A stretch of 9,830 bases of DNA from Candidatus Moraniibacteriota bacterium. Lineage in GTDB: Bacteria; Patescibacteriota; Minisyncoccia; Moranbacterales; GCA-2747515. Within the stretch, counting starts at the first letter, position 1. Each line of letters opens with the position of its first letter. The notes beneath the pieces were generated by a model. The model did not search any database. It saw only the letters and a program-made list of their open reading frames with translations, and was not told where the DNA came from. The translations under genes were made by a program, and so were the position numbers. Of the stretch, positions 1 through 5,400 are shown piece after piece. Where the stretch lies: positions 1 to 9,830 of the forward strand of contig JALWAF010000093.1 of the NCBI GenBank assembly GCA_027016355.1, in the 5' to 3' direction.

Positions 1-204
1 TTTTTGTTCTGCACGATACTCAGAACCGTTTTTAGAGCGCACTGAAACATTTAAATAAAATTCACCATCTTTTCTTTGACTTACCTCTACGCGTATATCA
101 CGCACATCCGTCAACTTTTCAATTGAATTTAATTTTTCTTCAATATAGTTTCTGGTAGCACTTCCAAGTGGTTCAATATTCTTATGGTAATATTCTATAT
201 TCAT
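1..204 (-). CDS. hpf: Ribosome hibernation promoting factor (HPF/RaiA family), partial, C-terminus beyond window
   Basis: Reading the minus strand from the ATG at 204 gives 68 codons open to the window edge. The protein starts MNIEYYHKN and continues with a TRNYIEEKLNSIEKL helix, a VRDIRVEVSQR strand and SVRSKNGSEYRAEQK. This matches the N-terminal half of the HPF/YfiA/RaiA (sigma-54 modulation) fold, beta-alpha-beta-beta, ending at the usual RAE-type strand. Family members bind the 30S decoding region and inactivate or dimerise ribosomes in stationary phase. Whether this is a short or long (dimerising) form cannot be seen. It lies 84 bp downstream of murB on the same strand. No strong Shine-Dalgarno precedes the ATG; a 16-bp tandem duplication ends five bases upstream of it. 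Confidence 0.82.
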   Translation of the reverse strand, partial: MNIEYYHKNIEPLGSATRNYIEEKLNSIEKLTDVRDIRVEVSQRKDGEFYLNVSVRSKNGSEYRAEQK

Positions 205-209
205 AATTC

Positions 210-241
210 TTAATATGTTAATAATTTAATATGTTAATAAT
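210..241. repeat. Perfect tandem duplication, 16 bp x 2, in the hpf leader
   Basis: The unit TTAATATGTTAATAAT occurs at 210-225 and again, identical, at 226-241. On the minus strand it occupies the hpf 5' leader, ending five bases before the hpf ATG. It fills roughly a third of the murB-hpf gap. It could be a recent slippage duplication or a doubled AT-rich regulatory site. A weak promoter reading TTGCAT, 18 bp, TAAATT towards hpf overlaps it, but this is not convincing. Confidence 0.85.
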
Positions 242-288
242 CTAGTATGCAAGGTTGGTGAATAGACAAAATATAAAAGTTTAGATAA

Positions 289-1215
289 TTAGAAGCCTGC
301 CATTACCACCTCTTCTTTTAATTGTACATCAAATTCATCACGTGCGCGAGTTTTTGCTAATGTTGATAATTCTATAACTTGCTCAGCAGTGCCCTCGTCC
401 ATATTTATAAAATAATTTGCATGTTGAATTCCTGCCTGAATATCTCCAATACGTTTTTTTAATAAGTTACACTCTTCCAAAATCCATCCAGCTGGTACAC
501 GTCCTTGTCGAGATTTTTTACCAGTATCATTTTCAAACATTTTTTGTATTTTTTCATCCACTGTTGGATTTACAAAAAATGAACCTGCACTTTTAATTCC
601 TTGAATTTGCTTACTATTTCTCTTTGCTATAGTATTGTACATTGCTAATTCAATATCCTTTATCTCACCTTTTGTAAAAGTAAGCATACAACTAATAATA
701 ATATAGTGAGGATTTTTCTTAAAAAAACTATTGCGATAAGCAAACTCGCATTTCTCATTGTCCATAACAACAGTGTCTCCTGAATCTAAGTTGAGTGCAT
801 ATACTTCTTTGACAATATCCTTCATTTCAGTACCAAAAGCTCCTGCATTTCCACGAATTGCTCCGCCCACACTTCCAGGTATACCAGTTAAATTTTCTCC
901 ACCACTCAAACTATTTTCCGAAGCAAACATGAGCAAATCCATAAGATCCACACCAGCACCACACATCATTTCACCTCCTTGTAATGTCATCGATTTAATA
1001 GACATTTTGATAATAAGTCCATCAAAACCATCATCAGAAAACAAAATATTACTTCCCCCAGCAAGTACAAAAAATTCAATATTTTTCTCCCTTGCAAATG
1101 CTATAGCCTCCTCAATATCCTCTAAACTCTCAACCTCTACAAAATACCGAGCCGGACCACCAATATCAAAAGTGGTAAATTCTTTGAGCGATATATTTTC
1201 TTTTATATTTAGCAT
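289..1215 (-). CDS. murB: UDP-N-acetylenolpyruvoylglucosamine reductase (MurB)
   Basis: This cytoplasmic FAD enzyme reduces UDP-GlcNAc-enolpyruvate to UDP-MurNAc with NADPH, the second committed step of peptidoglycan precursor synthesis. The 308 residues carry the FAD-binding signatures in order: TTFDIGGPARYF (14-25), LAGGSN (51-56) and GIPGSVGGAIRGNAGAFG (111-128). The substrate-binding YRNS has Arg161, and SAGSFFVNP (209-217) carries the proton-donor serine, Ser212. The C-terminal LKEEV has Glu302 at the place of the catalytic glutamate. The missing tyrosine-loop insert points to type II MurB. Length is normal. The ATG at 1215 fits the family N-terminus but has no clear Shine-Dalgarno. It is divergent from the orphan gene at 1366, so it needs its own promoter; an extended -10 (TGCTATATT) lies 33 bp upstream. 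Confidence 0.97.
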   Translation of the reverse strand: MLNIKENISLKEFTTFDIGGPARYFVEVESLEDIEEAIAFAREKNIEFFVLAGGSNILFSDDGFDGLIIKMSIKSMTLQGGEMMCGAGVDLMDLLMFASENSLSGGENLTGIPGSVGGAIRGNAGAFGTEMKDIVKEVYALNLDSGDTVVMDNEKCEFAYRNSFFKKNPHYIIISCMLTFTKGEIKDIELAMYNTIAKRNSKQIQGIKSAGSFFVNPTVDEKIQKMFENDTGKKSRQGRVPAGWILEECNLLKKRIGDIQAGIQHANYFINMDEGTAEQVIELSTLAKTRARDEFDVQLKEEVVMAGF

Positions 1216-1247
1216 AAAAACTTTATGTATTTAATTTATTTAACTTA

Positions 1248-1286
1248 AATATAGCAATAAATACAGAAGTGGCCTAGTCTTGACAA
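1248..1286 (-). promoter_or_regulatory. Candidate murB promoter(s)
   Basis: On the minus strand TTGTCA (1286-1281) is followed after 17 bp by a poor -10, TATTTA (1263-1258). A little further on is an extended -10, TGCTATATT (1256-1248), 32 bases before the murB ATG. The extended -10 is the better candidate. The TTGTCA overlaps the TTGACA of the opposite-strand promoter, so the two transcription units may share polymerase access. Confidence 0.45.
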
Positions 1287-1308
1287 AATCTAAATAATGT
1301 GCTATTAT
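1280..1308 (+). promoter_or_regulatory. Sigma-70 type promoter of the plus-strand orphan gene
   Basis: A consensus -35, TTGACA (1280-1285), is separated by an ideal 17 bp from TATTAT (1303-1308), a five-of-six match to the -10. It is the strongest promoter match in the window. Transcription should start near 1315, giving a leader of about 50 nt. That excludes a GTG at 1312 as the translation start and supports the ATG at 1366. Confidence 0.8.
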
Positions 1309-1353
1309 TGAGTGTTGTTGTTTTACAATATATTATTTATTTTACTCTTATCT

Positions 1354-1360
1354 AAGGAGG
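1354..1360 (+). promoter_or_regulatory. Strong ribosome binding site deciding the orphan-gene start
   Basis: AAGGAGG lies five bases before the ATG at 1366 and is fully complementary to the 16S anti-Shine-Dalgarno. It sets the start at 1366. It also contrasts with the neighbouring core genes, which lack such a site. Confidence 0.85.
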
Positions 1361-1365
1361 CTTTC

Positions 1366-2010
1366 ATGTGGTATTTGGACACATACGCTAAGGACGCTAG
1401 AGCTTTTTGTGGTCATTATTTCGAACTCGAAGATCTCTTTCCAGAAGTTGCCGAAGAGGAGTCCAGGAACCGCGAGCTTGATCCTTTGCGAAATTTTGTT
1501 CCTGTAGATCAATTGGAAAAATCATATCGTGACCCTCATGATGTTGAGTTTGATAACTCGCCACCGATCTTTTCTTCCCAAGAAGAAGATGAGGAGTATG
1601 CAAAAGCATACGACGAGTGGATTGATGCCAATGCCCCAAAGGAAAATTTTAATTTGTCTCTTGGAGATCAGGATTTAATTGTGGAAATGGAAATAGTTGC
1701 CACAACTGCAAACTGTATGCCACAAAAATCTCTTGAGATTGAAAGTATGTCTCCGTACAAAATGCTACATAAATTTAGTCGTGGAAATCGCAAAGAAAAC
1801 AAATATATTTATAATTCCATGAGAATCGACGCGGGCAAGCCTGACAAAAGGACTGTACATCTCCAACGTACTCGAGGGCGCATCAATCCGCCAAGGAGGC
1901 GAATGGAACGTCACGAGAAACTTTCCTCACTGTTCGCCTACGAGCGATACGTGGAGGAATTGGACCGTGAGCACAATTTCTTCCAGAAAGAAATGGCTCG
2001 CGCTATGTAA
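1366..2010 (+). CDS. Hypothetical protein, 214 aa, acidic N-terminus and basic C-terminal segment
   Basis: I do not recognise this protein. The start at 1366 is set by AAGGAGG five bases upstream and by the promoter at 1280-1308. The first half is strongly acidic, with EEDEEYAKAYDEW (73-85) typical. Residues 137-184 are basic and arginine-rich, including RTRGRINPPRRRMERHEK (168-185). The tail (186-211) looks helical and mixed-charge. I see no signal peptide, membrane segment or catalytic motif. Such charge separation could suit nucleic-acid or ribosome binding, or a nucleic-acid mimic, but that is only inference. It is the only plus-strand gene before the IS element and has its own promoter and terminator. 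By eye it is more GC-rich (about 38-57% in sampled 60-base lines) and uses more CGN arginine codons than the mur genes. This suggests acquisition or high expression. Confidence 0.8.
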   Translation: MWYLDTYAKDARAFCGHYFELEDLFPEVAEEESRNRELDPLRNFVPVDQLEKSYRDPHDVEFDNSPPIFSSQEEDEEYAKAYDEWIDANAPKENFNLSLGDQDLIVEMEIVATTANCMPQKSLEIESMSPYKMLHKFSRGNRKENKYIYNSMRIDAGKPDKRTVHLQRTRGRINPPRRRMERHEKLSSLFAYERYVEELDREHNFFQKEMARAM

Positions 2011-2052
2011 AACAACCGCTGTCATTGTCAAAACTAAAAGATAACAACACTC

Positions 2053-2089
2053 ATTCCTGTTGATGTACACACATCGACAGGAATTTTTT
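2053..2089 (+). terminator. Intrinsic terminator of the orphan gene
   Basis: ATTCCTGTTGATGT (2053-2066) pairs with ACATCGACAGGAAT (2071-2084) through 14 pairs, one of them G-U, around an ACAC loop. A run of T follows to 2089. No T-run follows on the minus strand, so it should act in one direction only. Transcripts of the convergent minus-strand gene at 2104 have no visible terminator here. Confidence 0.85.
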
Positions 2090-2103
2090 ATATCAAATAT
2101 TTT

Positions 2104-2739
2104 TTATTCATTATCAATTAGCTCTCTTATATTTCTATTTTGTTTTTGATTTTCTGACTGCATACTCTGCAAAATATTTAATCCATGATCTTGTGAGTTT
2201 TTTATCTTTATAAAAGTCTCATTGTCAACAAAATATACCCTCACTCCATTTTTAATCATTGCTTCAATTGCACTACTGTATCGTTGTTCCTTTGAAGATT
2301 TAACTATTTTTTTACTAACCCACTCACAATCACCCATTCCTTTATTCTTATCACAATAAAAATCATCTAAATCTTCAATTTCGTAAATACTACCACCTTT
2401 ATCAAATTTTTTGTATCGCTCTCTATCAGCAATAACCATATAATATACATTTCCAAATCTTCCCTTAATCGACCAGCTATCATCAGCTTCTGGTACAAGA
2501 AACATTGAAGCAAAAGCCTTATCTGGAGTAGCAAAAATAACCGGACCTTCATTTTTATCTCTATGCTTTATATTAAACATCGGATCAAATTCTTCTACGC
2601 CCAACGCGCGCATTCCGCGATATAATTTAACTGGTTTTTCAAATTGTTTTTCAATTAATTCTTCCCTTTCAAAATTATTAGCTAATTCATTTTCTGCTAA
2701 TTCATCTATATTTTGTTGTGATAATTTTTCAAAATCCAT
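2104..2739 (-). CDS. Hypothetical protein resembling ADP-ribosyltransferase-fold proteins
   Basis: The 211-residue protein has no signal peptide or membrane segment. Residues 1-35 form a charged helical lead. KLYRGMRAL (38-46), then GPVIFATPDKAFASMF (65-80), a central strand GNVYYMVIAD (96-105), GSIYEIED (116-123), CEWVSKKIV (138-146) and GVRVYFVDN (165-173) follow the layout of small ART-like proteins of the Arr and HYD1 type. In those proteins an LYHG/LYRG strand, an aT-P-d-A helix and a late E-x-v-S strand carry the R/H, S/T and E positions. Candidates here are Arg41, Thr71 and Glu139. This is pattern recognition by eye, not a search. It starts 40 bp after murC with a good GGAG seven bases upstream of the ATG, behind a large palindrome. 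It could share the murC transcript. No partner antitoxin gene is obvious. Substrate unknown. Confidence 0.75.
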   Translation of the reverse strand: MDFEKLSQQNIDELAENELANNFEREELIEKQFEKPVKLYRGMRALGVEEFDPMFNIKHRDKNEGPVIFATPDKAFASMFLVPEADDSWSIKGRFGNVYYMVIADRERYKKFDKGGSIYEIEDLDDFYCDKNKGMGDCEWVSKKIVKSSKEQRYSSAIEAMIKNGVRVYFVDNETFIKIKNSQDHGLNILQSMQSENQKQNRNIRELIDNE

Positions 2740-2754
2740 ATAGTTTCTCCAAAA

Positions 2755-2784
2755 TGTAGTGGACAGTCATGACTGTCCACTACA
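2755..2784. repeat. Perfect 30-bp palindrome overlapping the murC stop codon
   Basis: TGTAGTGGACAGTCA (2755-2769) is followed directly by its exact reverse complement (2770-2784). As RNA it gives a stem of about 13 pairs with a tetraloop. The murC TAG (2782-2780) lies inside it. On the minus strand it is followed by ATTTT and then the GGAG site of the next gene. The T-run is too short for a confident terminator. It may be an attenuator, an mRNA-stabilising 3' hairpin, a protein-binding palindrome, or a copy of a dispersed REP-like element. Confidence 0.9.
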
Positions 2785-4150
2785 ATAAATTATACACTTG
2801 ATAAATATCTCCTGCTCCTAATGTTATAAATACATCATCTTTGGTTAAATTGTTTTTCATCCATTTTGCTAATTCATCTATTGTGTGAATGTTTTGTTTT
2901 TCTTTGCAGTCAACTTTATCTACCAAATCTTGTGCTGTGATGTTGCCTTGCTCCTCACGTGCACTTGCAAAAATATCTAATACAATCACTTCATCCGCTT
3001 TGCTCAATGCCTGTGCAAATTCATCTAGCAATGCCTCTGTCCGAGAAAATGTATGAGGATGAAATGCTGCGATAATCTTTTTATTTGGAAATACTTCTCT
3101 CACAGCTTTGAGCGTTGCTTCAATCTCCTCTGGGTGATGTGCATAATCATCTATCAAAACAGCTTCTTGCAATTCTCCCTTTCTCTCAAATCTTCTTGCT
3201 GTACCTACACACGTATTAATTCCATCAGAAATTGCCAGAGATTGATCACTCAAATCCTGAGCGTCTTGTTGTTTTTGATCTGTGAACACAAGAAATGTCA
3301 TAAGCCACGCTGCAACTGCATTTTTTGCATTATGTGCACCAAATAATTGTGTTTTTACTATAAACTCTTCATCACGAAATTTAATTTTTATCTCTTGTCC
3401 ATTTTTATTTGTGTCTCTGCTTACAATACGACAATTATTCAATTCACCCTCTCCATAAAAAAATACCTGGGCATTTGCACTAAGGGCAACTTCTCGCACA
3501 TCGCTATCGTCTCCACAAGCAACGAGAAATCCACTCTCAGGTATTTTAGCAATAAAGTTACTAAAGACTTTTTTATATGCAACGAAATCTTCAAAAAAAT
3601 CAGGATGATCAAAATCAACACTTGTAAGTATGACAGACTGTGGATTATACAAAGCTAGTTTGTTTAAATATTCGTCAGCTTCAATGATAAAATATTTACT
3701 CTTACCAGCATGAGCGCCACTGCCCCATGCAGAAATCTTTGAACCTACAATTACTGTTGGGTCTAAATTTAATTCAATGAATGCGTGAGCTATGAGTGCT
3801 GTTGTTGTGGTTTTCCCATGTGTTCCACATACTGCAATAGTATTTAATTCTTTCGTCAGACGTGCAATCGCTTCTGCATATGAAATAATCTCCAGAGAAA
3901 GTTCACGAGCTCTTACCAATTCAATATTATTTTGATTAATTGCTGAAACATGTACGACCAAATCAATATCATCAGTAATGTGCTCACTGGCATACTCATC
4001 ATATATTTTGATACCATCTTTTTGTAATTCATCCGTATAAAAGCCATCTCCATCATCTGACCCACATACATCAAAGCCACGTTTTTTATAAATCATTGCC
4101 AATGCACTTGTTCCTGCACCACCAATGCCAATAATATAAACTTTTTTCAT
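2780..4150 (-). CDS. murC: UDP-N-acetylmuramate--L-alanine ligase (MurC)
   Basis: This cytoplasmic ATP-dependent ligase adds L-alanine to UDP-MurNAc, the first amino acid of the stem peptide. The 456 residues have the Mur ligase order. The N-terminal Rossmann domain carries IGIGGAGTSALA (7-18). The central ATPase has the P-loop GTHGKTTTT (109-117), EADEY (157-161), TSVDFDHPDFF (176-186) and GAHNAKNAVAA (271-281). The C-terminal domain has DDYAHHPEEI (334-343) and AFHPHTFSRT (362-371), typical of MurC rather than MurD/E/F. Between the central helices and the TARRFE strand there is a polar extra stretch of roughly ten residues around 291-302 (DQKQQDAQDLSD). It follows murG by 40 bp without a good Shine-Dalgarno (AATAAAG at best). 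It ends with TAG inside a 30-bp palindrome. Confidence 0.98.
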   Translation of the reverse strand: MKKVYIIGIGGAGTSALAMIYKKRGFDVCGSDDGDGFYTDELQKDGIKIYDEYASEHITDDIDLVVHVSAINQNNIELVRARELSLEIISYAEAIARLTKELNTIAVCGTHGKTTTTALIAHAFIELNLDPTVIVGSKISAWGSGAHAGKSKYFIIEADEYLNKLALYNPQSVILTSVDFDHPDFFEDFVAYKKVFSNFIAKIPESGFLVACGDDSDVREVALSANAQVFFYGEGELNNCRIVSRDTNKNGQEIKIKFRDEEFIVKTQLFGAHNAKNAVAAWLMTFLVFTDQKQQDAQDLSDQSLAISDGINTCVGTARRFERKGELQEAVLIDDYAHHPEEIEATLKAVREVFPNKKIIAAFHPHTFSRTEALLDEFAQALSKADEVIVLDIFASAREEQGNITAQDLVDKVDCKEKQNIHTIDELAKWMKNNLTKDDVFITLGAGDIYQVYNLL

Positions 4151-4190
4151 ACTTTATTTCTACTAAACTACTAACTTACTCTCCTGCTCA

Positions 4191-5315
4191 CTAATTTTCT
4201 TCTATCATCTTTACAATTCCTGCTACTATTTTTTTTGCTGCATCTTTGTGATAAAAGGTGTAAATCTTTTCTTGTAATTGTTTACGCAATTCTCTATTGT
4301 GTAATAATTCCTCAATCTTTTCCATAAGTATTCTTCTTCCCAAATTTTGTTCTTCTAATACAAGTGCTCCTCCTATTTTTGCTATCTCATATGCATTCAT
4401 ATATTGCTGACTTAATCCTTGAGGAATAGGTACAAAAATTGCCACTTTTTTATTTGCGGCAATTTCTGTTACAGAATTTGCTCCAGAACGTGACAATATA
4501 ATATCAGACACAGCATATGCATCTGCCATTTCTGTGCGATTTAAAAACGGTACAGCCACGTATAAATGCCTTCCTGATTTAAAACCTGCTTTTGCTGCAA
4601 GCTTTACAGCTCTATCATAATGTTCTTTCCCCGTAATATGTAATACTTGAGCAATTTTTGATAACTGTGGCAATACTGCTGTAACTGCATCATTAATTGC
4701 TTTTGCTCCTTGACTTCCTCCCATGACAAAAACTGTTGGTCTTGCCTCTGTGAAACCCCATCTCTCATATCCACGTGTTCTATTTCCAGTTGTCATTTCT
4801 GTTCTAATAGGGTTTCCGGTAACAACTGTTTTGTTAGCAATAAAATATTTTTTACTAGTACTATATGACACAGCAACATATCGTGAAAACTTTCCACAAA
4901 TTCGGTTTGCCCATCCAGGCACAGCATCTGAATCATGAGTAAGTACAGGAATATGATACAACCAAGCAGCTATAACAACTGGTACAGATGCATAACCACC
5001 TTTAGAAAAAACAGCATCTGGCATAAATTGCAATAAATATACTAAAGACTGCACAATACCTATCGGAACACGAAAAAAGTCCAAAAAATATTGCATTGAA
5101 AAATAACGTCGTAATTTTCCAGTTAATATATTTTTTGTAGGGATACCGATTTCACTCATGGCTTCTTCGGCAACTTTACCCATTTGTGCTGATGTCCCTA
5201 TATATAAAAACTCAGTATCAGGATATTGTGCTTCTAATTCTTCAGCAACTGCAATAAGTGGAAAAACATGTCCACCACTTCCACCTCCAGCAAGTACGAT
5301 ACGTTTTTTACTCAT
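4191..5315 (-). CDS. murG: Lipid II synthase, GlcNAc transferase (MurG)
   Basis: This membrane-associated GT-B glycosyltransferase moves GlcNAc from UDP-GlcNAc to lipid I, giving lipid II for FtsW. The 374 residues show the N-terminal glycine-rich loop GGGSGGHVFPLIAVAEEL (10-27), FSKGGYASVP (103-112), the linker GGSQGAKAIN (199-208), and the donor-site block SRSGANSVTEIAANK (275-289) with PIPQGLSQQYMNA (296-308). The usual HEQN-type acceptor motif reads HDSD (127-130), followed by the normal PGWANR. Length is slightly above the E. coli protein. The ATG at 5315 is the only sensible start: an in-frame TGA lies upstream with no start codon between. It lacks a Shine-Dalgarno but overlaps the stop of a possible short leader ORF, which may couple translation. 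The gap to ftsW is 71 bp. Confidence 0.97.
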   Translation of the reverse strand: MSKKRIVLAGGGSGGHVFPLIAVAEELEAQYPDTEFLYIGTSAQMGKVAEEAMSEIGIPTKNILTGKLRRYFSMQYFLDFFRVPIGIVQSLVYLLQFMPDAVFSKGGYASVPVVIAAWLYHIPVLTHDSDAVPGWANRICGKFSRYVAVSYSTSKKYFIANKTVVTGNPIRTEMTTGNRTRGYERWGFTEARPTVFVMGGSQGAKAINDAVTAVLPQLSKIAQVLHITGKEHYDRAVKLAAKAGFKSGRHLYVAVPFLNRTEMADAYAVSDIILSRSGANSVTEIAANKKVAIFVPIPQGLSQQYMNAYEIAKIGGALVLEEQNLGRRILMEKIEELLHNRELRKQLQEKIYTFYHKDAAKKIVAGIVKMIEEN

Positions 5316-5362
5316 AATACTAAAAATTTTATTTCATTATTTATAATAATCATATTATACAC
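5312..5362 (-). CDS. Possible 16-codon leader ORF coupled to murG
   Basis: A GTG at 5362 has AAAGGAG (5377-5371) eight bases upstream. It opens a frame of 16 codons (VYNMIIINNEIKFLVL) whose TGA stop (5314-5312) overlaps the murG ATG (5315-5313). murG itself has no ribosome binding site, so ribosomes finishing the leader could re-initiate on murG. Short ORFs arise often by chance, and the -10 of a candidate promoter overlaps this start, so the call is tentative. Confidence 0.3.
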   Translation of the reverse strand: MYNMIIINNEIKFLVL

Positions 5363-5383
5363 CCTTTTATCTCCTTTACTCAA
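5354..5383 (-). promoter_or_regulatory. Candidate internal promoter for murG-murC
   Basis: On the minus strand TTGAGT (5383-5378) is followed after 18 bp by a perfect TATAAT (5359-5354). The expected transcript start near 5347 would leave a leader of about 30 nt before murG. The element lies in the ftsW-murG gap and would let murG and murC be transcribed apart from trmD and ftsW. Confidence 0.55.
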
Positions 5384-5400
5384 ATTTTAAGAAATTTGAG
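5379..5400. repeat. Small hairpin across the ftsW stop codon
   Basis: CTCAAATTT (5379-5387) and AAATTTGAG (5392-5400) form a 9-bp stem with a 4-base loop that includes part of the ftsW TAA. No T-run follows on either strand, so it is not called a terminator. It overlaps the -35 of the murG promoter candidate. Confidence 0.5.

Larger units (their letters stand above)
1309..2053. repeat. Short inverted repeats bracketing the orphan transcription unit
   Basis: TGAGTGTTGTT (1309-1319) is perfectly complementary to AACAACACTCA (2043-2053). GTTGTTTTAC (1317-1326) is perfectly complementary to GTAAAACAAC (2007-2016), which spans the stop codon. The left arms overlap by three bases at the expected transcript 5' end; the right arms are 26 bases apart after the gene. 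They could let the mRNA ends pair, or could mark an insertion boundary. The sequence shows only the complementarity. Confidence 0.6.

Noticed and set aside
210..241. CRISPR array
   Set aside because: Only two directly abutting copies exist, with no spacers and no cas genes.
758..1234. Long plus-strand open frame (158 codons) opposite murB
   Set aside because: It is antisense to a clearly conserved enzyme, has no ribosome binding site and reads as low-complexity Ser/Pro/Ile-rich protein.
1312..1365. Upstream extension of the orphan gene from a GTG at 1312
   Set aside because: The GTG lies at or before the expected transcript start and lacks a ribosome binding site, while AAGGAGG stands five bases before the ATG at 1366.
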